Positions 16,305-25,035 of a stretch of DNA of 64,000 nucleotides are shown here, in pieces (the stretch's first letter is position 1; each line of letters begins with the position of its first letter). Below the pieces are notes generated by a model. It did not search any database. It was not told the origin of the DNA and saw only the letters and a program-made list of their open reading frames with translations. The stretch is from JAHRAW01 sp965249835 (lineage in GTDB: Bacteria > Pseudomonadota > Gammaproteobacteria > Arenicellales > Poriferihabitantaceae), in the NCBI GenBank assembly GCA_965249835.1, contig CBDFMY010000003.1, positions 868,001 to 932,000 of the forward strand, read 5' to 3'. A program made the translations under genes and the position numbers.

Positions 16305-16645
16305 GATTGTCTCACCATCAATCGCCCAATCGCTCAATTGGACATGCGTTTTGTTGTGTCGTTATGTTAACAAATTTTGCGCGGCTACGCCAGACGCATT
16401 TTTAACTGGATTGCCCGGCCAATAATAATATGCGCCGGGCAATGACAAATGGTAGGTAATGGTGAACCGAGAGGACAAAGGCGCGTTGAGACGCCAAAGC
16501 ACACGAGAGAAACTGACAGCGAAATAGCGAACATATACAAATGCCATGACTTGCCCGGTAGTGCGGCAGTAGCAAATCGCCGCTTGCGTCGACCACGGAA
16601 ATGTGGTGTACTGAAATCCTCAATCAACTCGTAGGGAAACGCACG
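16305..16645. repeat. Intergenic repeats and DUF1640 leader
   Basis: It holds a fragment of the 154-bp family ('GAGGACAAAGGCGCGTTGAG') and, from about 16570, the conserved CCAC/GTGG hairpin leader that precedes the DUF1640a genes of all three cassettes. No gene supported. Confidence 0.6.
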
Positions 16646-17119
16646 ATGACTATGCCAGCATTCGATACACTTGAAGCAGCCAGAGAACTTGAAGCCGCCG
16701 GTGCCAGCCAGAAACTGGCCGAAGCGGTGGTTAAAACATTCGGCGCCGCCATCAACGAAAACGTGGCGACCAAGGGCGATATAGTCGGCCTCAAGGCCGA
16801 CCTTAAAAATGTCAAGATCGACATTAAAAGCATCAAGTCCGACCTTAAAAGTGCCAAGGTCGACATTAAAAATATCGAGATCGACATTAGAAACATCAAG
16901 GTCGACATTAAAAATATCGAGACCGACATTAGAAATACCAAGATAGAACTAACCGCACGCATTGACGGACTTGCAAAAGACATTGAAGTCATGCGGCGGA
17001 CGATTAAAACAGACATCAAGGAAAGCCAGGACAGCGCGGTGAACAGCATGAAGAAAACGGTGTATGTCGGTTTCGGTGCTCTTGCGGGTTTCCTCACTAT
17101 CCTTGAATTTATCCGATAA
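16646..17119 (+). CDS. DUF1640-type coiled-coil membrane protein (copy E1), expanded coil
   Basis: 157 residues. It matches copies A and C1 at both ends but has four extra heptads in the coil (alternating 'KVDIKNIE', 'IDIRNIK', 'TDIRNTK') and lacks one 'GLAKEME' heptad further on, a net gain of 21 residues. The extra heptads are encoded by near-perfect 21- and 42-bp tandem DNA repeats around 'GTCGACATTAAAAATATCGA'. The C-terminal helix is 'GFGALAGFLTILEFIR'. ATG 16646 follows AGGGA by 8 bp. It is the first gene of the DUF1640 pair of cassette E. Length change by whole heptads would alter reach without breaking the coil. Confidence 0.85.
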   Translation: MTMPAFDTLEAARELEAAGASQKLAEAVVKTFGAAINENVATKGDIVGLKADLKNVKIDIKSIKSDLKSAKVDIKNIEIDIRNIKVDIKNIETDIRNTKIELTARIDGLAKDIEVMRRTIKTDIKESQDSAVNSMKKTVYVGFGALAGFLTILEFIR

Positions 17120-17257
17120 CCGACATTCGGTAGTTGTGCTTCCCGCGAGTCGTCGAAAAACCGCCGCCTCGCCAACAACAAAAACCATTTGCATTTACCG
17201 CAAAAAAGTGTTTTACTCAACATTCGTTTTTTAATTTTTTAATATGGAGATAAGGAA

Positions 17258-17653
17258 ATGTCATCACTCGCATTTGACACGCATAAAGCCATCAAAGACC
17301 TTGAGGGCGCAGGAGCCAATGAGAAACTGGCCGAAGTTGTGGTAACCACCATCAGCACCGCCATCAACGAAAACGTGGCGACGAAAGGCGATATAGCCGA
17401 CCTCAAGGCCGACATCAAAGCCGTTCGGGGTAAGATGGATGTTCATCGAGTAGCCACTCGGGCTGAGTTCAAAGCCGTTCGGGTTGATATCAAAACCATT
17501 CGGATTGAACTTGAGCGGATGGCAACTAGTATGGCAACTAAGGCTGACGTGGAAGATGCCAAAAAATCCATGATCATTATTCTCGGGACTATGATTGTGG
17601 CCTCTATCGGTGCTGTGGCCGTTTTCATCAGTGCCCTCGCCGGATTCTTATAG
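17258..17653 (+). CDS. DUF1640-type coiled-coil membrane protein (copy E2)
   Basis: 131 residues. The first 35 residues match copy C2, then 'AINENVATKGDIADLKADIK' matches the A/C1/E1 type instead, so the gene is a mosaic of the two DUF1640 types. Heptads 'RVDIKTIRIELERMAT' follow, then a C-terminal membrane helix ('MIVASIGAVAVFISALAGFL'). ATG 17258 follows AAGGAA. It converges on porin 5 over the shared terminator. Its function is unknown. Confidence 0.82.
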   Translation: MSSLAFDTHKAIKDLEGAGANEKLAEVVVTTISTAINENVATKGDIADLKADIKAVRGKMDVHRVATRAEFKAVRVDIKTIRIELERMATSMATKADVEDAKKSMIIILGTMIVASIGAVAVFISALAGFL

Positions 17654-17689
17654 TAGTTCGGCGTTAGCCGCGATATTCATATCCACCCA

Positions 17690-17746
17690 ACCAAAAAAAA
17701 CCGGAGCATTGCTCCGGTTTTTTAATTGGGCTTGGCAACCCAAGCT
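17690..17746. terminator. Bidirectional terminator between DUF1640 E2 and porin 5
   Basis: An A8-CCGGAGC-ATT-GCTCCGG-T6 hairpin, followed by the GGGCTTGG/CCAAGC hairpin on the porin side. Confidence 0.85.
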
Positions 17747-17766
17747 ATTTTGATTTGCGGTTTGGA

Positions 17767-19092
17767 TTAGAAATCAACCCGCATGCCGAGCAGGTGACGG
17801 TCGCCGTCGTTGTCACCGCTGTCAAGACTGATGGCTTCGTAATACAACTTTATGCCACCGCCGAGGTTGTGATAGATGCCCCAGGTGAGTTGAGTCGAGT
17901 CATCACCAGCAGAAACCGCGTCAGTAGCGGCAACAGGAGAAACATTTGCAGTCTGCACAACAGACTCTACGGCAGCTACCGCGTCTGTTGCATTATCCGC
18001 TTTGGCGTAGCCGACCAGCCAACTGGTTTTCTCGCCGAGGCTACCGCCAACCCACAGGAAGGTGGTGTCAATGTCGGTGGAGTCTTTGTCATCGTCAACT
18101 TCTATGCTCTGATGACCGATTGATCCCCAGAAGTTGCCGAAGTTGGCTTTGATGGCAATGCCGACCCGATCAACATCTGCTTCACTCGAAGCAGCCGAGC
18201 CTTCTGTGATGCCAAATATCTCGTCAAGCGCAGCGTCAACAGCATTTTTGTCGATGTCTCGCTGTGCGTTAATGTCTCGAGTAGGTACTACTTTTGCAGC
18301 AGTTTTTTCGTCGTTGGTAAGAGTCATCGCATCAATGGCGGAGCCCGACGCTGTTACAGCAGCAGTTGCTTGGGCGTCAAGGTCAGCCTTAATATCATCA
18401 GTTTCGATCGATATTCGAGTATGGAGTACCGTGTTTAGCGTACTCAAATCACCAACCCCAAACGCATCAATCGCCGCAATATCCGCTCCATCTTCGCTAT
18501 CAAACGCAGCAGCGATGGTGATGTTGTCGGTGACCGAAAAATTCAAGCCGAGACCGATGCCGTCGCCACGGATTTTTTCCGCGGCATCGCTGTCTTCACC
18601 CGAGTCATTCAAACGCACATCCAATTCGGCATACAAAGGACCGAAAGTGTTGGAGTATTTGATGGTGTTGGAAGCGCGGTATGGACCGCCGCCAACGGAT
18701 GAATACAGGTAGTAGCCGAGCGAGTAGGTCGGGCTAATCAGCGTACCAAAGGTGTCGAAGTAAGCACTCCACTGGTTGCCGACATCAATGCGACCAAAAC
18801 CGCCGGACAAACCGGCAGTGGCGATGCGGGTGTCGCCGACACCTGTGCCTTCTTTGTCAGAAGTGGTGGAGAACTCGTAACGACCGTGTACGGTCATGCC
18901 GTTGCCGACATCGGCGCTACCTTTGAAGCCGAAGCGCGAAGCAACGCCACTGATGTCAGTGGTGCCGTCACCGCTCAGGTCGTTGATGTCGATGGCATTG
19001 TTGACGCGCGCGTAGAATGAAGATTCCGCGTGCGCCGCCACTGGCGCCATCACCGCGGCGGATACCGCGGCTGCGAGTAGTTTCTTGTTCAT
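17767..19092 (-). CDS. Outer-membrane porin 5 with helical insertion (441 aa)
   Basis: Intact porin. Signal peptide MNKKLLAAAVSAAVMAPVAAHA; start ATG 19092 behind AGAGGT. The first roughly 125 mature residues are almost those of porins 1 and 2. The variable insertion begins at the same place as in porin 2 (after 'DSEDGADIAAIDA') but is about 80 residues with different sequence ('LHTRISIETDDIKADLDAQA'). A second short Ala/Val-rich insert lies before 'TQLTWGIYHNLGGGIKLYYE'. The end is 'GMRVDF'. It has two 154-bp units upstream and converges on the DUF1640 pair of cassette E. This is the most complete porin-DUF1640-DUF1640 cassette in the window. Confidence 0.92.
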   Translation of the reverse strand: MNKKLLAAAVSAAVMAPVAAHAESSFYARVNNAIDINDLSGDGTTDISGVASRFGFKGSADVGNGMTVHGRYEFSTTSDKEGTGVGDTRIATAGLSGGFGRIDVGNQWSAYFDTFGTLISPTYSLGYYLYSSVGGGPYRASNTIKYSNTFGPLYAELDVRLNDSGEDSDAAEKIRGDGIGLGLNFSVTDNITIAAAFDSEDGADIAAIDAFGVGDLSTLNTVLHTRISIETDDIKADLDAQATAAVTASGSAIDAMTLTNDEKTAAKVVPTRDINAQRDIDKNAVDAALDEIFGITEGSAASSEADVDRVGIAIKANFGNFWGSIGHQSIEVDDDKDSTDIDTTFLWVGGSLGEKTSWLVGYAKADNATDAVAAVESVVQTANVSPVAATDAVSAGDDSTQLTWGIYHNLGGGIKLYYEAISLDSGDNDGDRHLLGMRVDF

Positions 19093-19798
19093 GATTTACC
19101 TCTCGGTAAGTTGAACTACCGAGTAGTAACTCGCGGCTTGCCGCCGAAATGATAGGTAATGGTGAACCGAGAGGACAAAGGCGCGTTGAGACGCCAAAGT
19201 ATCCGAGAAAAAGTCCGACTTTGGCAGATTCATCAGCGGCGGCTTTGCCGCCGCTCGCGGCTACGCCGCGTCTGGATCCCCGCCTACCGGCGAGGATGAC
19301 GAATGGGGGGTAATGGTGAATTGAAAAGACAAAAGCGCGTTGAGAAGACAAAGTATCCGAGAAAAAGTCCGACTTTGGCAGATTCATCAGCGGCGGCTTT
19401 GCCGCCGCTCGCGGCTACGCCGCGTCTGGATCCCCGCCTGCCGGCGAGGATGACGAATGGAGGGTAATGGTGAATTGAAAAGACAAAAGCGCGTTGAAAC
19501 GCCAATGGCACATTGAGAATAAGAAGTCCGGCTACGCTGGGCTTTTTTTCTTGTTTACTTTTGGCGTTTCAAAAGAAATCATCCCCGCCCGATTCACCAT
19601 TACCCCCAACTCGTCATTGCCCGGCTTGTTCCGGGCAATCCAGTTATTAAACCGTCCGGCGTAGCCAGACTCCTTATAATCCAGACAAACATTACCCGGC
19701 TTGACCGACTAATCCAGTTATTAAACCGTTCGGCGTAGCCGAACTCCTTAGTACTATCGCGGCTACGCCGCGTCTGGATTTGCGCGGCTTATTGAAAT
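19093..19798. repeat. Porin 5 leader and two 154-bp repeat units, then other palindromes
   Basis: A CTCGGTA/TACCGAG hairpin leader abuts the porin. 154-bp units are marked by GAGAC or its variants at 19188, 19342 and 19496, giving two full copies that have begun to diverge (GAGAAGAC and GAAAC variants). Beyond about 19520 are 'CGGCGTAGCC' hairpins and two copies of a 'GCCCGGCTTG...CAATCCAGTTATTAAACCG' motif. No gene. Confidence 0.85.
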
Positions 19799-19816
19799 GG
19801 GGGGGGGGGGGGGGGG
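19799..19816. repeat. Homopolymer of 18 G
   Basis: An uninterrupted run of 18 G on the + strand, 53 bp beyond the stop of the DUF1640 gene at 19869. Runs of this length slip readily during replication. The true length in the cell is likely variable, and the assembled length is unreliable. Confidence 0.9.
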
Positions 19817-19868
19817 TGAACAGGCGCGCATTTCTTGTCTCATTTCAACCACGGGTCGCGGCTTATCC

Positions 19869-20138
19869 CTACGAAAGCAACCCGACAACCAAGCCGACCG
19901 TCAAAGTCGTCTGCACCGCCGCCACGCCTAACGCAATCCCGATTGTCCATTTGATGATCTCGCTTTTGACTTCGGCGATGTCGACCTTGAGGGCGGCTTC
20001 AAGCTCGGCAAGATTGGCTTTGGTTGCCAGATTGCCGTTGAGAAACGCCACTTGCTCCTCGGCCTGCTGCTCGGTAAACCCGGTCGCGGTCAGATGCTTG
20101 ACGAACCGATGAGTGTCAAAGGCTACTGCTTCGTTCAT
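19869..20138 (-). CDS. Short DUF1640-type protein (copy F2)
   Basis: 89 residues: 'MNEAVAFDTHRFVKHLTATG' then 'FTEQQAEEQVAFLNGNLATK', a short coil ('ELEAALKVDIAEVKSEIIK'), and a C-terminal membrane segment ('WTIGIALGVAAVQTTLTVGL'). This is the classic short DUF1640 form ('FDT..F...L..AGF...QAEA'), more distant from the long copies in the cassettes. It is a tandem duplicate of the next gene, with only 16 bp between them. Function unknown; likely anchored in the inner membrane. Confidence 0.82.
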   Translation of the reverse strand: MNEAVAFDTHRFVKHLTATGFTEQQAEEQVAFLNGNLATKANLAELEAALKVDIAEVKSEIIKWTIGIALGVAAVQTTLTVGLVVGLLS

Positions 20139-20154
20139 TACAGTATTTAGTGTG

Positions 20155-20412
20155 TTACGAGAGAAACCGGAATATCAAAGTCGTTTGCAACGCCGCCACG
20201 CCTAACACAATCCCGATTGTCCATTTGATGGTCTCGTATTTCGCCTGAGCGATCTTGACCTCAAGCCGCACGATGTCGGCTTTGGTTGCCAGATTGCCGT
20301 TGAGAAACGCCACTTGCTCCTCGGCCAGAGCCTCGGCCTGCTGCTCGGTAAACCCGGTCGCGGTCAGATGCTTGACGAACCGATGAGTGTCAAAGGCAAT
20401 GGCTTCGTTCAT
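20155..20412 (-). CDS. Short DUF1640-type protein (copy F1)
   Basis: 85 residues: 'MNEAIAFDTHRFVKHLTATG', a QAEA motif ('TEQQAEALAEEQVAFLNGNL'), a short coil and a C-terminal hydrophobic helix. The start was placed at ATG 20412 to match its tandem copy; the longer frame to 20538 begins inside the neighbouring insertion sequence and is not credible. Spacing of 16 bp to the downstream copy suggests cotranscription. The IS481-like element lies 110 bp upstream and may have separated the pair from an original promoter or partner porin. Confidence 0.82.
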   Translation of the reverse strand: MNEAIAFDTHRFVKHLTATGFTEQQAEALAEEQVAFLNGNLATKADIVRLEVKIAQAKYETIKWTIGIVLGVAALQTTLIFRFLS

Positions 20413-20522
20413 GTCGGTATTCTTTGGATTGGGTTGTCTGGTTTGGCGCAGATTGATCTGGTCGTGGTTGCTCGGTTTAGGTTTCGTATTGTATCCCCTA
20501 ATTCGGACAAATGTCCATAATG

Positions 20523-21649
20523 TGTCCGGGTTCACCACATATGAGACAAAATCAGGTAGCCAAGGTTAGTTGCTGATAGTACGCCATCGGCGTCATTAAA
20601 TCCAAACTATCGTGTGGCCGGTAATGATTATAGGTCCATTGGTAATGAACCAGTTCTTGATTGATCGCGGTCACCGTCAACGGTCCTTCATACAGCGGGT
20701 AGAACTCATAACGGCTGGTGCCATTGGCTCGCTCAACGCAACCATTCCATTCCGGCTTTTTAGGCGGCAACGCAATAGCGGTATGTCCAAGGCCTCGCAG
20801 GCTTGCTCAAACTCATCCCGAAACTCACTGCCGCCATCAACCTGTATCGAGCGGATTTTGAACGGCGCTTGTTCGATAAGGTAGTGCAAGAAGTCTTTGG
20901 CGTTCCTGCTGGTCGCACGGCTATAGGCTTTTAAGGCAACAAACCCGGTGACTGGGCAGGCCGCCTTGAACTCCTTGATGCTAAAGCCCGCTGGTAGTCC
21001 TACGCTCATGTGGTCAATCTGTATCAGCTCGCCTGGTTGCTTGGCGCGCATCCCATATGTCCAGCGCTTGGCGTGGTGCTTGAACTGGCGTCGGCGTTTC
21101 GGCTTGACCCGCCCGGCCATCAAATGCCGCCGGCTTGATCCGCTTCAAGCGCACTAGCCGGTCCAGGATGCGCCCAACCGTGCTGATGCTGAGAAGCAGA
21201 CCCCGATCCCTGGACAACACCTTCCAGATCTTGCGCTTGCCCCACAAGGGATAACGCTTGCGCAAGTGCAACACTTGTTGCTCCTGCTACGCTGTCCATT
21301 GTCGACCGCGCACACGCTTCGGACGACGGCTTTGGCTTTCCAGTCCACGCCAGCCGCACCGCCGATAACGCTCTAGCCAACGGTAGTAGGTCGCCTTCGA
21401 ACAGCCGATGGTTTTCAGGCATATGTCGTGCAACCGGCTGATTTGAGCTCGGCATAGCGTGCCAGTTTCTTTATTCGGGCGATGGCGGGTTCACTGGCGG
21501 TGTCGGCAATCGCCTGACTGCGGTATGATTTGATACGCAGGCTTTTTATCTGCATCGGGTAGTCTCCTGTGATTTAAGTGAATAGATTTCACCTTGGACT
21601 ACCCGATTTTCTTAACTAATAAAGTCTCATTTGTGTCTGAGTCCGGACA
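20523..21649 (-). mobile_element. IS481-like insertion sequence, degenerate
   Basis: About 1.13 kb bounded by imperfect inverted repeats of about 26 bp. The right end read on the minus strand begins TGTCCGGACTCAGACAC and the left end begins TGTCCGGGTTCACCACAT; both continue with ATGAGAC. It contains a frameshifted transposase gene. Flanking target duplications were not evident. Confidence 0.8.
20552..21555 (-). pseudogene. IS481-like DDE transposase, multiple frameshifts
   Basis: Starting at ATG 21555 the pieces can be followed in order. The N-terminus is 'MQIKSLRIKSYRSQAIAD'. A helix-turn-helix part in a shifted frame ('LKTIGCSKATYYRWLERYRR') runs to a TAG. Then come 'RYPLWGKRKIWKVLSRDRGL', a frame change near 21120, and the integrase core with 'IQIDHM' and 'VDGGSEFRDEF'. 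After another frame change near 20760 follows 'WNGCVERANGTSRYEFY', which carries the catalytic Glu. All three DDE acids are present but in different frames. The gene is dead as written. Several indels in one gene could be decay or poor base accuracy in a repeated element. Confidence 0.85.
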
Positions 21650-21762
21650 GCACTCCGCGTTCATATACGTGTTCATGTGGTTAAAGATATAATCCCCCAA
21701 ACCTCAAACCAAAACCCATCGCCCGCTTCGGCTTCACACAAAAACGACCTAACCAAACCGAC

Positions 21763-23793
21763 ATGAGCAAAACGCCGTCCGCTGAAAAAATAAAATTACT
21801 GTTTGCCAACTCGGTGGAAAAACTTCGGCAGGGGGATGCCGCCGGCGCATCGCGAGGTTTCGAAAAACTAATCAAGGCAATCCCCGACAGCGCGGTGGCC
21901 TGGTATAATCTGGCACTGAGTTGGCAACACTTAAACCGCCATACCAAAGCCGCCCAGGCGTATCGGCGGGTGGTGCGTCTTCAGCCCGACCATGTGGACG
22001 CGATGATTAATCTCGGTTTGTCGCAAAAGGAACTGGAGCAACCCGACGAGGCGATGCAAAGTGCCAACGCGGCACTCAAAATTGCGCCGCGTCATCCGCG
22101 TGCGTTGAATCTCGCGGGCACCTTGCATGCCGAAAAAAATGAGCACGAAGCCGCCGCGGATGCATTTCAACGTGCGCTGGAAGCCGAGCCGAGCAACGAG
22201 GACGCACGACACAATCTGGCGAATTCCATGATGCAGCGCGGCGATTCCGAAACCGCGCTGGATACCATCCAATCTATTTTTGAAAAACCCAATCCGGCAA
22301 AACGCCATCGCCTGTTGCGCGGACAAATCCTGCTGGACTTAAAACGATACGGCGAAGTCTTCGATGCGGTGGACCAACTGAGCGCGGAATTCAACAAGGA
22401 CGAGGAAGTGATGCTACTGCGCATGGCATTGTATGAAATGGTTAAGGATTATTTCGGCGTGATTGAAGTCGCCCGCGAATTGCTTAAGAAAACGCCGGTT
22501 AATGCACGAGTGTGGAATTCGCTGGGTAGCGCTTATTTCCAACTGGACAGCATTGACAAGGCGACCGAGTGTTACGGCAAAGCCATTGCGATTGCCCCCG
22601 ACCACGCCGAGTATCAGAACAATCGCGGCCTCGCACATTCCTCCCGCGGTGAGAAAACCGAAGCCGAGCGATGCTATCGAAAAGCCATTGAATTAAATCC
22701 CCACTACACCGAAGCGTATCGAAATCTGGTGGCGATGAAAAAGTTTTCCTCTCTTGATGATGACGATGCTCGGGACATCATGCACTTGTGGGAGAACAAA
22801 AATCTGGATGATTTCAACCGCACCAAAGTGGCATTCACGCTCGGCAAAGTGTATGACGATGTCGGCGAATACGAGCGTGCGTTTGCCACCTACGACATCG
22901 GCAACCGACTCAAATTCACCGAATCCCGCCTCGATTTTGATCGATACTTCGCGCACATAGACGGTGTGCCGGAAGTTTTCACCGCACCGCCGCAACACTT
23001 CAGCGAAGCGCTCGCCGAACCTTGTCCGATATTCATCGTCGGCATGCCGCGCAGCGGCACCACGCTGGTCGAGCAAATCATCTCCCGTCATCCGATGGTC
23101 AGCGGATGCGGCGAGTTGCCGTGCATCGAAAAATCCATCGCTCGTCTGGAAAAACGCGCCCAACCGATGCGCGTTTATCCGCGGGATTTTCCGGCAATCG
23201 ACAGCGAAATCCTGAGCGGTGAGACGCAACACTATCTTTCCTGGGTGCAGCGTTTGCACGAGTTGTCCACGCCTTTTTTCACCGACAAAATGCCATTCAA
23301 TTTTGTCCACCTGTGGTTGATCAAGGCATTGTTCCCTGACGCTGCCATCGTTCACTGCCATCGCCACCCGCTGGATGTCATCACCTCCAACTACTTTCAG
23401 TTGTATGCCTCCGACATCAGTTTTGTCTATGACCTTGAAGTGCTGGCGGGCTACTATGTTCGCTATTATCGCTTGATGAGTCACTGGCGTCAGGTGTTCG
23501 CCGGCGAGGTGCACACTGTGCAGTATGAAAAGTTGGTGGGCGACAAAGAAGAACAAACCCGCCAACTGATCGAAGCGGTAAAACTGCCGTGGGACGATGC
23601 CTGTCTCGACCTGAAAAAATCCGACACCGCCGTGCGCACCGCCAGCATCTGGCAAGTCCGGCAAGGAATCTACACCACTTCCAGAGACCGATGGCGTAAC
23701 TACCAACAGCAACTCGCGCCGGCCGCTAAAATTCTCCAGGCCGAAGGGATTGTTGACGATGCGCTGAATGAGATTGGGGATGTCATTGGATGA
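21763..23793 (+). CDS. TPR-repeat sulfotransferase
   Basis: A 676-residue cytosolic protein. The N-terminal two thirds (about 1-330) are tetratricopeptide repeats ('AWYNLALSWQHLNRHTKAAQ', 'NRGLAHSSRGEKTEAERCYR'). From about 410 it is a sulfotransferase of the Sulfotransfer_3 type: 'CPIFIVGMPRSGTTLVEQII' is the PAPS 5'-phosphosulfate loop (from about residue 422), followed by 'TDKMPFNF' and 'IVHCHRHPLDV', which matches the 3'-phosphate-binding strand. It transfers sulfate from PAPS to a glycan or protein; TPR-fused members often act on surface polysaccharides or peptides. It is followed 64 bp later by a glycosyltransferase and a deacetylase-like gene, consistent with decoration of a surface glycan. 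ATG 21763 begins the first TPR. Confidence 0.88.
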   Translation: MSKTPSAEKIKLLFANSVEKLRQGDAAGASRGFEKLIKAIPDSAVAWYNLALSWQHLNRHTKAAQAYRRVVRLQPDHVDAMINLGLSQKELEQPDEAMQSANAALKIAPRHPRALNLAGTLHAEKNEHEAAADAFQRALEAEPSNEDARHNLANSMMQRGDSETALDTIQSIFEKPNPAKRHRLLRGQILLDLKRYGEVFDAVDQLSAEFNKDEEVMLLRMALYEMVKDYFGVIEVARELLKKTPVNARVWNSLGSAYFQLDSIDKATECYGKAIAIAPDHAEYQNNRGLAHSSRGEKTEAERCYRKAIELNPHYTEAYRNLVAMKKFSSLDDDDARDIMHLWENKNLDDFNRTKVAFTLGKVYDDVGEYERAFATYDIGNRLKFTESRLDFDRYFAHIDGVPEVFTAPPQHFSEALAEPCPIFIVGMPRSGTTLVEQIISRHPMVSGCGELPCIEKSIARLEKRAQPMRVYPRDFPAIDSEILSGETQHYLSWVQRLHELSTPFFTDKMPFNFVHLWLIKALFPDAAIVHCHRHPLDVITSNYFQLYASDISFVYDLEVLAGYYVRYYRLMSHWRQVFAGEVHTVQYEKLVGDKEEQTRQLIEAVKLPWDDACLDLKKSDTAVRTASIWQVRQGIYTTSRDRWRNYQQQLAPAAKILQAEGIVDDALNEIGDVIG

Positions 23794-23857
23794 AGTGGGA
23801 AATGAAGCCAAACAAGAGCCATCCACCCGGCTTCGTCCGCGCTGATGGCCGGATTAA

Positions 23858-25030
23858 GTGAACCACTCAACTCACCGCTTGAACATCCATCTGTATGTCC
23901 AGCATCTGCTGGGCACCGGCCATCTGATACGGATGCGCGCGTTGGCGTCGGATCTTGCTCGTGCCGGTCATCGAGTTACGTTAATTTCCGGCGGTGTGCC
24001 GAGCGGCCGCCACGAAGGTGGGTATGAATTTTTTCAACTACCCGCGGTCAAGACTGCGCCGGGAGATTTTACGGCGTTGCTGGAACAGGACGGTCAACCG
24101 GTTTCGGATGAGTTCAAGGCGCGCCGGGTTGAACAGTTGTTGCAACGAGTGCGGGCGGATTTTCCCGATGTGCTGGTAGTGGAGACTTTTCCATTTGGGC
24201 GGCGGCCGTTGCGTTTTGAATTGGTTCCGCTGATGCGCATGATTGATGACAGCAAGCCGCGGCCGCTACGGTTGTGTTCGGTGCGCGACATTCTGCAATT
24301 GCGCACGACCGAGAGATATCGGCAAACCGTGGACGAGGTGAAAGCCTGGTTTGATTATGTGTTGGTGCATGCCGACCCGGCCGTGGCGACTCTGGCGGAT
24401 ACCTTTCCTTTTGTCGATGAGTTGCCCGGCAAGGTTTTTCATTCCGGGTATCTTTATGATCGAAGCGATGGTCGCGGCGGTGAATCGAAAACCGAACAGC
24501 GCGATGAGGTGATCGTCTCAGCCGGCGGCGGCGCGGTCGGTTTGAAGTTGCTGGAAACGGCAATTGCCGCTCGTAGTCATAGCAAATTGCCAGACCGCCG
24601 GTGGCGATTGTTGGTGGGCGAGTATATGGATGCGAGCAAAGTCAAGGCACTGCAAAAACAGGCCGGCGACGGCATCATCGTGGAGCGCAACCGGCGCGAT
24701 TTCGCCGCGCTGCTTTCGGCCTGCGCGGTGTCGGTTTCCCAAGCCGGCTATAACACCGTGCTGGATACGGTCGCGGCGAATTGCCGTGCGGTGCTGGTGC
24801 CGTTTTCCCGCGGCGGGGAGAGCGAGCAAACTCATCGCGCGGAAAAATTTTCCGCGTTGGGGCGGGCGGTGGTGTTGGCGGAAAAGGATTTGAACCCCAA
24901 AGCGTTGGCGGCGGCGGTGGAGCGTGCGGCGTGTCTGGATTTATCCAAATGCCAACCGGTGAAAATGGACGGCGCGTTGCAGACCACTAACTATATCGAA
25001 AGTTGTTTTGCTCGACGACAACCGGGATAA
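23858..25030 (+). CDS. Predicted glycosyltransferase (COG4671-like, GT-B fold)
   Basis: 390 residues. The N-terminal half has 'LGTGHLIRMRALASDLARAG' and 'HRVTLISGG', typical of GT28/MurG-like GT-B enzymes. The C-terminal half has 'VIVSAGGGAVGLKLLETAIA', 'LSACAVSVSQAGYNTVLDTV' and 'CRAVLVPFSRGGESEQTHRA', the nucleotide-sugar binding core. It is predicted to transfer a sugar from a nucleotide donor to a lipid- or polymer-linked acceptor on the cytoplasmic side. The next gene starts 5 bp after its stop, so the two are translated from one mRNA. ATG 23858 was kept; an internal Met is not better supported. Confidence 0.85.
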   Translation: MNHSTHRLNIHLYVQHLLGTGHLIRMRALASDLARAGHRVTLISGGVPSGRHEGGYEFFQLPAVKTAPGDFTALLEQDGQPVSDEFKARRVEQLLQRVRADFPDVLVVETFPFGRRPLRFELVPLMRMIDDSKPRPLRLCSVRDILQLRTTERYRQTVDEVKAWFDYVLVHADPAVATLADTFPFVDELPGKVFHSGYLYDRSDGRGGESKTEQRDEVIVSAGGGAVGLKLLETAIAARSHSKLPDRRWRLLVGEYMDASKVKALQKQAGDGIIVERNRRDFAALLSACAVSVSQAGYNTVLDTVAANCRAVLVPFSRGGESEQTHRAEKFSALGRAVVLAEKDLNPKALAAAVERAACLDLSKCQPVKMDGALQTTNYIESCFARRQPG

Positions 25031-25035
25031 TCATT

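Noticed and set aside
19780..20112. Open frame reading through the poly-G tract
   Set aside because: It is antisense to the DUF1640 gene and depends on the exact G count.
22693..23826. 377-codon open frame on the minus strand
   Set aside because: It is opposite the sulfotransferase, whose PAPS motifs are unmistakable.
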